The notes under the pieces are model-generated. The model made no database searches, was not told the origin of the DNA, and saw only the letters and a list, made by a program, of their open reading frames with translations. This document shows, in pieces, positions 8,180 to 16,713 of a stretch of DNA of 64,000 nt (its first letter is position 1; every line of letters begins with the position of its first letter). Origin of the DNA: Labrys okinawensis (GTDB lineage: Bacteria; Pseudomonadota; Alphaproteobacteria; Rhizobiales; Labraceae); the NCBI RefSeq assembly GCF_002982075.1, contig NZ_PUEJ01000002.1, positions 620,001-684,000 of the forward strand, read 5' to 3'. The position numbers and the translations under genes were made by a program.

Positions 8180-9223
8180 TCAACCGTCCTGTTGCGACAG
8201 GTCGGGCGCCCGCACGGTGCCGCGCCAGATCAGCGGCGCGTCGAGGCAGGTCCGCGTGCCGATCCGATCGCCGGAGCGGCCGCCGGCGCTGCCGTCCCGC
8301 ACCAGTACGGCGACCTTGTCGGCGATACGGTCGATGGGCTGGGCGAAGGTGGTGAGGTCATAGGCCCGCCAGCCGGCCTGCTCGATATCGTCGAAGCCGA
8401 TGACGCACAGATCTTCCGGCACGCGCAGGCCGAACTCCTTGCGGGCGGCGTCGACGAAGCCGCAAGCCATCAGGTCGTTGATGCAGAAGGCGGCGTCGGG
8501 CGTGACCTGCCGGGTGAACAAGGCGCGCGCCGCTTCGGCGCCCGTTTCGTAGGTGGTGCGGCCCTGGCGCCAATGGATCGGCTCGAAGCCGGCCTGGCGG
8601 GCTGCTTGGAGAAAGGCCTGCTCGCGTTCGGCGAGGCTGGGCGTGCCGGCCTGCGAGGTGACGCAGGCGAGCCGCCGGCACCCGGCCCGCTCGAAGGCCA
8701 GCACGGCCTGCCGGGCGGCGTCCCGGTTGGCGACCGTGATGGTGTGGGCCTCGTCGAAATCCTGGTCGCGATTGATCAGGATCAGCTCCTGGCCATGGTC
8801 GAGGCAGGTGCGGGCGATGGCCCGGTCTGGCGTGCCCGAGAGCACCACCGTGGCATCGGCCCGGTAGTTGAGGGTCTGGCGCACCGCGCCGGCCACGGCT
8901 TCGGGCGAGCCGGAGGAATTGATCACCATGGCGACCTTGCCCGCCTGCTGCAGCCGCCCGATCAGGTTCCGGGCCAGGCGTGACTGGAAAGGCGTGTCGA
9001 CGTCGGAGACGATCAAGCAGACGATGCCGCTTTGCTGGCGCATCAGGCCGCGGGCGAGATGGTTGACGTGGTAGCCCAGATTCTGGGCCGCCTCCATCAC
9101 GCGTTTGCGCGTCTCTTCGGAAACGCTGGCCCCTGGCGTGAAGGCGCGGGACACGGCGGAACGGGAAACGCCGGCCAGTCTGGCGACTTCCTCGGCGCTG
9201 ACGAAGGAGCGGGCTGGTTTCAT
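8180..9223 (-). CDS. LacI-family transcriptional regulator
   Basis: Repressor of 347 residues. The LacI helix-turn-helix lies at residues 8-30 (VARLAGVSRSAVSRAF), followed by the hinge helix NHLARGLMRQ and a periplasmic-binding-protein-like effector domain ending with the family segment VIGFDDIEQAGW. The ATG at 9223 is chosen because it places the HTH at the usual distance; the open frame continues upstream without homology. It is divergent from an AfuABC-like importer, and the 200-bp gap holds a perfect operator at 9372-9391. The effector is probably the imported solute or its phosphate ester. Confidence 0.92.
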   Translation of the reverse strand: MKPARSFVSAEEVARLAGVSRSAVSRAFTPGASVSEETRKRVMEAAQNLGYHVNHLARGLMRQQSGIVCLIVSDVDTPFQSRLARNLIGRLQQAGKVAMVINSSGSPEAVAGAVRQTLNYRADATVVLSGTPDRAIARTCLDHGQELILINRDQDFDEAHTITVANRDAARQAVLAFERAGCRRLACVTSQAGTPSLAEREQAFLQAARQAGFEPIHWRQGRTTYETGAEAARALFTRQVTPDAAFCINDLMACGFVDAARKEFGLRVPEDLCVIGFDDIEQAGWRAYDLTTFAQPIDRIADKVAVLVRDGSAGGRSGDRIGTRTCLDAPLIWRGTVRAPDLSQQDG

Positions 9224-9344
9224 GACGGGAGCCGGTCGAACATTGACCGGAGGTTGCACGCCCTTGCAGTCATGCGCAAGGGCCATGATTGGTTTCGCGC
9301 AATTTGGGTGGATTGCGCGGTAAATTCTCGTGCAAAAAACAGGA

Positions 9345-9391
9345 TTGACAGGATGATCATGCTGGTGCAGCTTTTGCACGCGCGTGCAAAA
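9345..9391 (+). promoter_or_regulatory. Promoter and LacI-type operator for the AfuABC-like operon
   Basis: A -35 hexamer TTGACA at 9345-9350 is followed, about where -10 to +1 should fall, by the perfect 20-bp palindrome TTTTGCACGCGCGTGCAAAA (9372-9391) with the central CG of LacI-family operators. A further half-site CGTGCAAAA lies at 9329-9337, just upstream of the -35. Binding at the main site would block the promoter directly. Confidence 0.75.
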
Positions 9392-9424
9392 TAAGCAGAA
9401 CAGCACGCCGCCTGGAGGAAATTC

Positions 9425-10444
9425 ATGAAGAAGATACTCGCTGCCGCCGCGATCATCGCTGCCATGCTCCCGGCCGCCGCCCAGGCGGAGGGCTCCCTCA
9501 ACCTGATCTGTGCCGCGGATGTCGCCGTCTGTGAGTTGCTGAAGAACCGGTTCGAAAAGGATAGCGGTATCGGCGTCAACATGGTCCGCCTGTCCTCGGG
9601 CGAGACCTATGCCAAGATCCGGGCCGAGGCCGCCAATCCCAAGACCGACATCTGGTGGGCCGGCACCGGCGACCCGCATCTGCAGGCCGCCCAGGAAGGG
9701 CTCACCCTCGAATATAAGTCCCCACTGCTCGATCAGCTCCAGGATTGGGCCAAGCGCCAGGCCGAGCAGTCGGGCTACCGCACCGTTGGCGTCTATGCCG
9801 GGGCGCTCGGCTGGGGCTACAATGCCGACCTCCTCGCCCAGAAGAAGCTGAAGGCGCCGGGCTGCTGGGCCGATCTGGCCGATCCATCCTTCAAGGGCGA
9901 GATCCAGATGGCCAACCCCAATTCCTCGGGCACGGCCTATACGGCGCTGGCCTCGCTGGTGCAGATCATGGGCGAGGACAAGGCCTTCGAGTACCTGGCC
10001 AAGCTCAATGCCAATGTCTCGCAATACACCAAGTCGGGCTCGGCCCCGGTGAAGGCGGCGGCGCGCGGGGAGACCACCGTCGGCATCGTCTTCATGCATG
10101 ATGCGGTGACGATGACGGCCGAAGGCTTCCCGGTCAAAGCGGTGGCGCCCTGCGAGGGCACCGGCTACGAGATCGGCTCGATGAGCATCGTCAAGGGCGC
10201 GCGCAACCTCGACAACGCCAAGAAATTCTACGATTGGGCCCTCAAGCCGGAGATCCAGTCGCTGATGAAGGATGCCAAATCCTTCCAGATCCCCTCCAAC
10301 AAGAACGCCGAGCTGCCGCCCCAGGCTCCTCGCTTCGAGGACATCAAGCTGATCGACTACGATTTCAAGAAATTCGGCGAACCCGCGACCCGCAAGGCGC
10401 TGCTGGAGCGCTGGGACCGCGAGATCGGCGCCAACGCAAACTGA
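9425..10444 (+). CDS. ABC transporter periplasmic binding protein, AfuA/FbpA-like
   Basis: Periplasmic binding protein of COG1840, 339 residues, with a clean signal peptide (1-21, AAAQA before EGSLN). The fold-specific segment TDIWWAGTGDPH and the YTKSGSAP hinge are visible. COG1840 proteins include ferric-iron binders (FbpA), 2-aminoethylphosphonate binders and the hexose-phosphate binder AfuA. The iron-type paired tyrosines near the C-terminus are not evident, and the neighbours (LacI regulator, phosphatase-family enzyme) favour a phosphorylated organic solute. GGAGGAA stands 6 bp before the ATG. First gene of a four-gene set. Confidence 0.85.
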   Translation: MKKILAAAAIIAAMLPAAAQAEGSLNLICAADVAVCELLKNRFEKDSGIGVNMVRLSSGETYAKIRAEAANPKTDIWWAGTGDPHLQAAQEGLTLEYKSPLLDQLQDWAKRQAEQSGYRTVGVYAGALGWGYNADLLAQKKLKAPGCWADLADPSFKGEIQMANPNSSGTAYTALASLVQIMGEDKAFEYLAKLNANVSQYTKSGSAPVKAAARGETTVGIVFMHDAVTMTAEGFPVKAVAPCEGTGYEIGSMSIVKGARNLDNAKKFYDWALKPEIQSLMKDAKSFQIPSNKNAELPPQAPRFEDIKLIDYDFKKFGEPATRKALLERWDREIGANAN

Positions 10445-10512
10445 ACTGATCCGTTCTTCGCAATCGCGGGCGTCTCGCCTATCGCACCGTCATTGCGGGG
10501 TTGGCATGGGAT

Positions 10513-10585
10513 TGGAGTGTCGATCTCCAGATCGACATTCTTGGAAGTGCGGAAGGAAGAAGTCGATCTGAAGATCGACACTCCA
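10513..10585. repeat. GTCGATCT-type paired palindromic element, copy 2
   Basis: Same design as the element at 6023-6101: GGAGTGTCGATCTCCAGATCGAC on the left, in inverted relation to GTCGATCTGAAGATCGACACTCC on the right, around a short middle. It lies inside the operon, in the 229-bp gap between the binding-protein and permease genes, where the hairpin could act like the choX-choW one. Confidence 0.75.
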
Positions 10586-10673
10586 TGCTTCCGACGTTTC
10601 GCCGGGCCAGGTCAACGCTGATGGGCTGGATGCCTGCGCTATCCCAAACCACCTCCTTTCCGAAAGGCCCGCC

Positions 10674-12902
10674 ATGAACAGGCGCAACCGCCGCCTCGAC
10701 TGGGTGCTCGCCCTGGCCGTTCTCGGCCTGGCGATCCTGCCCTGGTACAGACTTGAGGCTGGATTCTTCTCGACCGGATGGCTGACGGACTATCCGGCCG
10801 GCGCGAAGGCTGGGCCGGGACTGGTTCAGCTCGCCTTGCACGGGCGCTGGTGGCTGGCTCTGCCTTTGCTGGCGCTGGTGCCAGCCGCGCTGGCCCGATT
10901 CACGGCTCAGCCGGCGCTGCGAGCCCGGCTGCTCGTCGCCTCGGGTCTCGCCGGCGCGACCATCATGGTGGTCCAGGGCTTCGCCATCGCCTATTCGGGC
11001 TGGCGCTGGCCGGTGCTCGAGGCCTGGTTCGGGGTGCTCGGAACGGGGCAGGAAGCTTTCGGCGCCGGTGCGGCCACGCTGCTGACGGCCTTCCTGCTGC
11101 TGTTCAGTTTCGGCCTCGCCGAGCGCGGCGTTCTCAGGGGGGATGCCTTCGTGGTGTCGGCGATCACCATCCTGATCGCCCTGGTCGCCACCTTCGTGTT
11201 CTATCCGGTGGGCACCGTGCTGGTCGGCGCCTTCCAGGGCGTCGATGGCAGCTTCGATGCCGCGGGCTTCCTCAACACCCTGACCGACCCGTCGATCTGG
11301 ACCCTGCGCTGCCTCACCGGCGGCGGGCGCTGCGGCGTCGCCTGGTCCACCCTGATGCTGGCCATCGCCACCGGCGCGGGTTCGACGCTGCTGGGCCTCG
11401 CCTTCGCTTTGGTGGCGACACGGACCCGCTTTCCCTTCAAGCGGGCGCTGCGGCTGCTCACCATCCTGCCGATCATCACGCCGCCCTTCGTGGTCGGCCT
11501 CGCCCTGATCCTGCTGTTCGGGCGTTCGGGCGTGGTCACCCAGGGGCTTGCCTACCTCTTCGACATTCCGCCCGGCCGCTGGCTCTACGGCCTCACCGGC
11601 ATCTGGATCGCGCAGGTGCTCTCCTTCACCCCGATCGCCTTCCTGGTGCTGATCGGCGTGGTGCAGGGCGTCAGCCCGGCCATGGAGGAGGCGGCCCAGA
11701 CCCTCAGGGCCGACCGCTGGCGCACCTTCGTCACGGTGTCGCTGCCGCTGATGCGGCCGGGCCTCGCCAATGCCTTCCTGGTCGGCTTCATCGAGAGCCT
11801 GGCCGATTTCGGCAACCCCATGGTGCTGGGCGGCAGCCACGGCGTGCTCTCCACCGAGATCTTCTTCGCCGTGGTGGGTGCCCAGACCGATCCGGCTCGG
11901 GCAGCCGTGCTCGCCCTCATCCTGCTCTCCTTCACCCTCACCGCCTTCGTCGCCCAGCGGCTCTGGCTCGGCGGCAGGAATTTCACCACCGTTACCGGCA
12001 AGGGCGATTCGGGCCAGCATGCCGGGCTCAGCCGTGGGGTCGCGGCACTTTCCATCGGCGTGGTCTCCGTGTGGTCGGCCTTCACGCTGGTGGTCTATGC
12101 CATGATCCTGTTCGGCGGTTTCGTGAAGACCTGGGGGCTCGACCATAGCCTCACGCTCGAGCATTACAGCCGCGCCTTTGCGGTGACCTTCAGCCAGGGC
12201 TCGATACTGTGGAGCGGCGTCGCCTGGGGCTCGTTCTGGACGACGATGGAGATCGCCCTGATCTCGGCTCCGCTGACGGCGGTGGTCGGTCTCCTCACCG
12301 CCTATCTGATCGTGCGGCAGAATTTCGCCGGGCGCTCTGTCTTCGAATTCGCCCTGATGATGAGCTTCGCCATTCCCGGAACTATCATCGGCGTTTCCTA
12401 TGTCTTCGCCTTCAACCTGCCGCCGGTGGAGATGACGGGCACGGCGCTGATCCTGATCATCTGCTTCGTCTTCCGCAACATGCCGGTGGGCGTGCGGGGC
12501 GGCGTGGCGGCGATGAGCCAGATCGACCGAAGCCTCGACGAGGCTTCGCTGACGCTGGGCGCGAACTCCTTCACTACGGCGCGGCGCGTGATCCTGCCGC
12601 TGCTCCGCCCGGCGATCGTCGCCGCCCTGGTCTACAGCTTCGTGCGCTCCATCACCTCGATCAGCGCCGTGATCTTCCTGGTGAGCGCCCAGTACAACAT
12701 GGCGACCGCCTATATCGTCGGTCTGGTCGAGAACGGCAGTTACGGTGTCGCCATCGCCTATTCCAGCGTGCTGATCGTGGTGATGATCGCCGTGATCGGC
12801 GGCTTCCAGGCCCTGGTCGGCGAGCGCCGGCTGCGCCGCGAGGACCGCGTCGCCGGTGTGCCGGCCAGATCCACACCCAGACCTCAGGAGAAGGCGGCAT
12901 GA
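10674..12902 (+). CDS. ABC transporter permease with two fused permease domains (AfuB/FbpB-like)
   Basis: Inner-membrane permease of 742 residues with two tandem binding-protein-dependent transport domains, each with its cytoplasmic coupling loop (EEAAQTLRADRWRTFVTVSLP in the first, DEASLTLGANSFTTARRVILP in the second). FbpB-type two-domain permeases are usually about 500-700 residues. The extra length here is N-terminal: about 200 residues carrying four or five additional hydrophobic segments before the first transport domain. The ATG at 10674 follows a weak AAAGG. The stop overlaps the ATPase start by ATGA. Confidence 0.88.
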   Translation: MNRRNRRLDWVLALAVLGLAILPWYRLEAGFFSTGWLTDYPAGAKAGPGLVQLALHGRWWLALPLLALVPAALARFTAQPALRARLLVASGLAGATIMVVQGFAIAYSGWRWPVLEAWFGVLGTGQEAFGAGAATLLTAFLLLFSFGLAERGVLRGDAFVVSAITILIALVATFVFYPVGTVLVGAFQGVDGSFDAAGFLNTLTDPSIWTLRCLTGGGRCGVAWSTLMLAIATGAGSTLLGLAFALVATRTRFPFKRALRLLTILPIITPPFVVGLALILLFGRSGVVTQGLAYLFDIPPGRWLYGLTGIWIAQVLSFTPIAFLVLIGVVQGVSPAMEEAAQTLRADRWRTFVTVSLPLMRPGLANAFLVGFIESLADFGNPMVLGGSHGVLSTEIFFAVVGAQTDPARAAVLALILLSFTLTAFVAQRLWLGGRNFTTVTGKGDSGQHAGLSRGVAALSIGVVSVWSAFTLVVYAMILFGGFVKTWGLDHSLTLEHYSRAFAVTFSQGSILWSGVAWGSFWTTMEIALISAPLTAVVGLLTAYLIVRQNFAGRSVFEFALMMSFAIPGTIIGVSYVFAFNLPPVEMTGTALILIICFVFRNMPVGVRGGVAAMSQIDRSLDEASLTLGANSFTTARRVILPLLRPAIVAALVYSFVRSITSISAVIFLVSAQYNMATAYIVGLVENGSYGVAIAYSSVLIVVMIAVIGGFQALVGERRLRREDRVAGVPARSTPRPQEKAA

Positions 12903-13963
12903 GTATCGATATCAGGCCTGGCTCGGTCACCTTTCAGAATGTGCGCAAGAACTTCGGAGCGGTGACGGCCATTGCCGATCTGTCGCTCACGATCGAACCA
13001 GGCACGCTCGTGACCCTGCTCGGCCCTTCCGGCTGCGGCAAGACGACGACCTTGCGCATGATCGCCGGGCTCGAACATCCCAGTGCCGGCCGCATCAGCA
13101 TCGGCGGCAAGGACGTCACCGCCCTGCCGGCCAATGAGCGCGACGTCTCGATGGTCTTTCAGTCCTATGCCCTGTTCCCGCATATGAGCGTGGCCGATAA
13201 TGTCGCGTACGGCCTGATATCATCCGGCCTGCGCAAGGCCGAAGCGCGCGAGAAGGCGGCCGACGGCCTGGCCTTGGTGGGGCTGGCCGGCTATGGCGAG
13301 CGCCTGCCGAGCGAATTGTCGGGTGGCCAGCAGCAGCGCGTCGCCGTGGCGCGCGCCCTCGTGGTCGAGCCGCAGGTGCTGCTGCTCGACGAACCGCTCT
13401 CCAATCTCGATGCCCGGCTGCGCCGGCGGGTGCGCACCGAGATCCGCGAGCTCCAGCAGCGCCTGGGCTTTACCGCCGTCTACGTCACCCATGACCAGGA
13501 AGAGGCGCTGGCCGTCTCGGACACGGTCATCGTCATGCATCAGGGCCGGATCGCCCAGGCCGGTACGCCGCGCGAGCTCTATGAGGCGCCGGCCTCCGCC
13601 TTCATCGCCGATTTCATCGGCGAAGCCAATGTGGTGCCTTGCGAGGTGACGCGCGTGGCCGATGGCCGGGCCGAGATCCGGGTCGGCGAGGGCGGGCATG
13701 CGCTGGCCGCGCGGGGGCTGGCCGTCGGCCCCGCCAAGCTCGCCATCCGTCCCAATGCCATGACCCTGCGCGAGGCCGCCGGGGCCATGCTGTCGGGCCG
13801 GGTGCTGCACGCGGCCTATCTCGGCGACCATGTCGAATACGAAATCGAGACCAAGGCCGGCCCGATCTTCCTCATCGATTCCGGCACCGACCGCATGCTC
13901 GCGCCGGGGACAGCCATCGGCGTCGACCTGCATGACCGCGGCCTCGCCTTGGTGCCGGAATGA
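12899..13963 (+). CDS. ABC transporter ATP-binding protein (AfuC/FbpC-like)
   Basis: ATPase of the importer, 354 residues. Walker A GPSGCGKTT, Q-loop in VFQSYALFPHM, signature LSGGQQQR, Walker B VLLLDEPLSNLDA and switch VTHDQEEA are all intact. The C-terminal ~110 residues form the TOBE/OB-fold regulatory domain typical of the carbohydrate, iron and polyamine subfamily. The start is fixed by the ATGA overlap with the permease gene. After it, a palindromic repeat (13983-14057) separates it from the phosphatase-family gene. Confidence 0.92.
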   Translation: MSIDIRPGSVTFQNVRKNFGAVTAIADLSLTIEPGTLVTLLGPSGCGKTTTLRMIAGLEHPSAGRISIGGKDVTALPANERDVSMVFQSYALFPHMSVADNVAYGLISSGLRKAEAREKAADGLALVGLAGYGERLPSELSGGQQQRVAVARALVVEPQVLLLDEPLSNLDARLRRRVRTEIRELQQRLGFTAVYVTHDQEEALAVSDTVIVMHQGRIAQAGTPRELYEAPASAFIADFIGEANVVPCEVTRVADGRAEIRVGEGGHALAARGLAVGPAKLAIRPNAMTLREAAGAMLSGRVLHAAYLGDHVEYEIETKAGPIFLIDSGTDRMLAPGTAIGVDLHDRGLALVPE

Positions 13964-13982
13964 GGATGGTCCGTGGAAGCCT

Positions 13983-14057
13983 GTCATCGAGCGTCGCGAA
14001 GCAATCCAGCCGGCCACGGGCTCATCCTCCGGATTGCTTTGCGACGCTCGCAATGAC
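13983..14057. repeat. GTCATTGCGAGCG-type palindromic repeat, copy 1
   Basis: Inverted repeat of about 30 bp per arm: GTCATCGAGCGTCGCGAAGC on the left pairs with GCTTTGCGACGCTCGCAATGAC on the right, extended by AATCC / GGATT. Related copies occur at 34746-34827 and 57899-57986. Such elements are common between genes in Hyphomicrobiales. Confidence 0.8.
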
Positions 14058-14103
14058 GGCTGGCCATAGCCTTCATATATTTCAGGTCCTTCAGGAATTG
14101 CCC

Positions 14104-14919
14104 ATGACATCGCCTGCCGCCGCCGACATCGCCGCCCGCCTCGATCTTGCCCGGGACATCTCCCGGGAGGCCGGCCTCCTGGCGCTGTCCTTCTTCAACG
14201 ACCGCGATACGCTCGCCGTCGAAACCAAGGCCAATGCGCAGGACGTGGTCTCGGCCGCCGACAAGGCCAGCGAGCGGCTGCTGCGCGAGCGCATCCGCGC
14301 CGTTTTTCCGGACGACAGCCTGCTCGGCGAAGAATATGGCCTCAGCGAAGGCAGCTCCGGTTATTGCTGGGTGATGGATCCGGTCGACGGCACCAGCCCC
14401 TTCGTGTTCGGCCTGCCGTCCTGGTGCGTCTCGGTGGCGGTCACGCACGGCACCGACACGGTCGTCGGAGTGATCTATGCGCCGGTGCGCGACGAACTCT
14501 ATGCGGCGGCCCTCGGCCAGGGGGCGACGCTCAACGGCACCAGCCTGCGGCTTTCGGACCAAAGAAGCCTGGTCGACGGCGTGCTCGGGGTGGGCGCCAA
14601 TCACCGCGTGGCGCCGGAGACCATCACCGGCTTCCTCAACGCCCTCCTGCATGAGGGCGGCATGTTCATCCGCAACGGCTCGGGTGCGCTGATGCTGGCC
14701 TATGTCGCGGCGGGGCGGCTGGTCGGCTATTACGAGCCGCACATGAACGCCTGGGACTGCCTGGCGGGCCTGTGCCTCATCAGCGAGGCGGGCGGCCGGA
14801 CGGAGAATTTCCTCACCCATGGCGATCTCGCCCGCGGTGGTCGGGTGATCGGTTCGGCCCCGGGGGCCTGGGATGGCTTGATGGAACTGGTGGATCAGGC
14901 CGGGACTGTCGCAGCGTGA
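14104..14919 (+). CDS. Inositol monophosphatase-family phosphatase
   Basis: Mg-dependent phosphomonoesterase of the IMPase/FBPase superfamily, 271 residues. The metal-binding motifs are present: GEE near residue 79, DPVDGT near 98-103, and the NAWDCLAG motif with its aspartate near residue 218. The true substrate may be inositol phosphate, a sugar phosphate, histidinol phosphate or PAP. It follows the AfuABC-like importer after 140 bp containing a repeat, and the shared orientation suggests that it hydrolyses the imported phosphate ester or the product. The ATG at 14104 gives the normal family length; upstream in-frame sequence lies in the repeat. Confidence 0.88.
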   Translation: MTSPAAADIAARLDLARDISREAGLLALSFFNDRDTLAVETKANAQDVVSAADKASERLLRERIRAVFPDDSLLGEEYGLSEGSSGYCWVMDPVDGTSPFVFGLPSWCVSVAVTHGTDTVVGVIYAPVRDELYAAALGQGATLNGTSLRLSDQRSLVDGVLGVGANHRVAPETITGFLNALLHEGGMFIRNGSGALMLAYVAAGRLVGYYEPHMNAWDCLAGLCLISEAGGRTENFLTHGDLARGGRVIGSAPGAWDGLMELVDQAGTVAA

Positions 14920-15061
14920 CGGCGCGCCCGAGGAGGCGGGCTTAGTCCGCTTCTCGGATCCATCACCTTCGCCGACGGGCCGAGCCGGAGGCCTTCGCTC
15001 CTGACAAAAACTGGCAGGGTAGAGCGCTAGTCTTTCCTCGTCGCAACCGAGGACCAAGAGA

Positions 15062-15442
15062 ATGCCCGCCTCCTTCAAATCCAGCTATGCCCTGCTGATG
15101 GTCGACAGCCCGCTGCGCAGCACCGCCTTCTATCGCGACCTGCTCGGCCTCGAGCCCATCGAGAAGCAGGCCACCTTCGCCCTGTTCGCCCTCGAGACCG
15201 GTCTGATGCTCGGCCTCTGGTCGAAGCATACGGCCGAGCCCGCGCCGGGTGCGCCAGCCGGCGGCGTCGAGATCGGCTTCAAGGTCGCGAATGCCGCCGC
15301 CGTCGATGCTGCCTATGGCCAATGGCTCGAAACGCGCGATGTGCGCGTCGCCCAGAAGCCCATCGATCTCGATTTCGGCCGCACCTTCGTGGTGCTCGAT
15401 CCCGACGGCCACAGGCTGCGCGTGTTCTCGACGCCGGAATAG
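15062..15442 (+). CDS. VOC-family (glyoxalase/bleomycin-resistance fold) protein
   Basis: Small metalloenzyme-fold protein of 126 residues with the paired beta-alpha-beta-beta-beta units of the vicinal oxygen chelate superfamily: SPLRSTAFYRDLLGL near the start and VVLDPDGHRLRVFS at the end, the latter carrying the usual C-terminal motif. Function could be resistance, isomerisation or dioxygenation; nothing narrows it. It stands alone and converges on the MetF gene, with a 160-bp repeat-like segment between them. Confidence 0.8.
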   Translation: MPASFKSSYALLMVDSPLRSTAFYRDLLGLEPIEKQATFALFALETGLMLGLWSKHTAEPAPGAPAGGVEIGFKVANAAAVDAAYGQWLETRDVRVAQKPIDLDFGRTFVVLDPDGHRLRVFSTPE

Positions 15443-15476
15443 GGCCACCGAAGACAGGCCCGACGCCCATATGTGT

Positions 15477-15640
15477 CTAACTTAGCGAGGATTGTCGCGC
15501 GTCTGGTGGGTCGATCTCCCGATCGACCATCTGAGAAACGCTGTGCTCGCCGACGGGACGAATGCCGATCCCGCTCCATCATTTGATGGAACTGCGAAGA
15601 CCGGCACACCGCGTTTCCCGCGCATTCTCGCTAAGTCAGC
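15477..15640. repeat. MITE-like segment with ~19-bp imperfect terminal inverted repeats
   Basis: The left end TCTAACTTAGCGAGGAT and right end ATTCTCGCTAAGTCAGCGA are inverted and match at about 15 of 19 positions. They bound about 160 bp of non-coding DNA in the convergent gap between the VOC gene and metF. A single GGTCGATCTCCCGATCGACC palindrome (15509-15528), related to the elements at 6023 and 10513, lies inside. Confidence 0.5.
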
Positions 15641-15660
15641 GAATAGGGTGGCCTTCGTCT

Positions 15661-16713
15661 CTACGGCGTCGCCACGATCTCCTCATGCGGGATCGGGCTC
15701 GGGGCCATGTCGCGGCGCCAGGGCGTGCGGCCGGCGAGCACGCCGGATTCATGCACGATCTCGGCGACATATTCCTCCTGGCGGTAGGCCATCACATGCA
15801 CCCCGGCGACACCCCTGATCTCGCGGACCTGCTGGATGATGTCGATGCACAAGCGCTTGCCTTCCTCCTTCTGATCCTGCGCGCCTTCCAGGCGCTTGAT
15901 CACGTCGTCGGGCACGTGCACGCCGGGCACGTTGGAGCGCATCCATTTGGCCGTGCGGGCGGAGGCAAGCGGGCCGACACCGACCATGATGAAGCACTTC
16001 TCGTGCAGACCCATGTCGCGGATGCGCGCCATGAAACGTTCGAGCAGGGGAATGTCGAAGCAATATTGGGTCTGGATGAACTGCGCGCCGGCCTGGATCT
16101 TCTTGGCCAGGTTGATCGGCCGGAAATCATAGGGCGGCACGAAGGGATTGGCCGCCGCGCCCAGGAACATGGCGGGCGGCGTGGTGATCTTGCGGCCCGA
16201 CAGGAAGCGCTGCTCGTCGCGCATGGTACGGATGGTGGACAGCAGGGCAGTCGAATCAAGGTCGAAGACCGGCTTGGCCTCGGGATGGTCGCCGCTCTGC
16301 ACGCCGTCGCCGGACAGGCAGAGCACGTTGCACACGCCGAGCGCCGCCGCACCGAGGACATTGCCCTGGATGGCGATGCGGTTGTAGTCGCGGCAGGAAA
16401 TCTGGAACACCGGCGAATAGCCGACACGGGTCAACAGGGCGCAGATCGCTACCGAGGACATGTGGCAGTTGGCGCCGGAGCCGTCGGTGGCGTTGATGGC
16501 ATCGACCCAGCCCTCGAACGGCTTCACTCGTTCGAGCACGTCGTCGGGATTGGCCGAATCGGGTGGGTTGAGCTCGGCCGTGACGGCGAATTCGCCGCGG
16601 CGCAGCACGCGCTCGAGACGTCCGCGCGAGGTATGGCCCGGCAGTTCGGGCAGGGGCGCCGCCGGATGAGGGCCGAAATCGTCGGGATGGGGCAGCCTGG
16701 TGTCGATCGTCAT
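15661..16713 (-). CDS. metF: Methylenetetrahydrofolate reductase (MetF family)
   Basis: Cytoplasmic flavoprotein of 350 residues that interconverts 5,10-methylene- and 5-methyltetrahydrofolate. TIM-barrel segments of the family are visible: FAVTAELNPPDSANP (with the conserved Glu near the N-terminus), INATDGSGANCHMSS, LCLSGDGVQSGDHPEAKPVFDLDS and GAQFIQTQYCFDI. It is the last gene of a three-gene operon and overlaps the end of the upstream MetV-like gene by four bases. Enzymes of this type that work with a separate MetV-like zinc protein are often in one-carbon catabolic or acetogenic contexts rather than in methionine synthesis alone, so this may run in either direction. Confidence 0.88.
   Translation of the reverse strand: MTIDTRLPHPDDFGPHPAAPLPELPGHTSRGRLERVLRRGEFAVTAELNPPDSANPDDVLERVKPFEGWVDAINATDGSGANCHMSSVAICALLTRVGYSPVFQISCRDYNRIAIQGNVLGAAALGVCNVLCLSGDGVQSGDHPEAKPVFDLDSTALLSTIRTMRDEQRFLSGRKITTPPAMFLGAAANPFVPPYDFRPINLAKKIQAGAQFIQTQYCFDIPLLERFMARIRDMGLHEKCFIMVGVGPLASARTAKWMRSNVPGVHVPDDVIKRLEGAQDQKEEGKRLCIDIIQQVREIRGVAGVHVMAYRQEEYVAEIVHESGVLAGRTPWRRDMAPSPIPHEEIVATP

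Noticed and set aside
8180..10099. 639-codon continuous minus frame through the LacI gene and beyond
   Set aside because: Only the part after the ATG at 9223 has homology; the upstream part is antisense to the binding-protein gene and covers its promoter and operator.
10479..12164. Large antisense frame (561 codons) opposite the importer permease
   Set aside because: High-GC shadow frame with low-complexity Gly/Glu/His/Gln composition and no domain, entirely opposite a clear two-domain permease.
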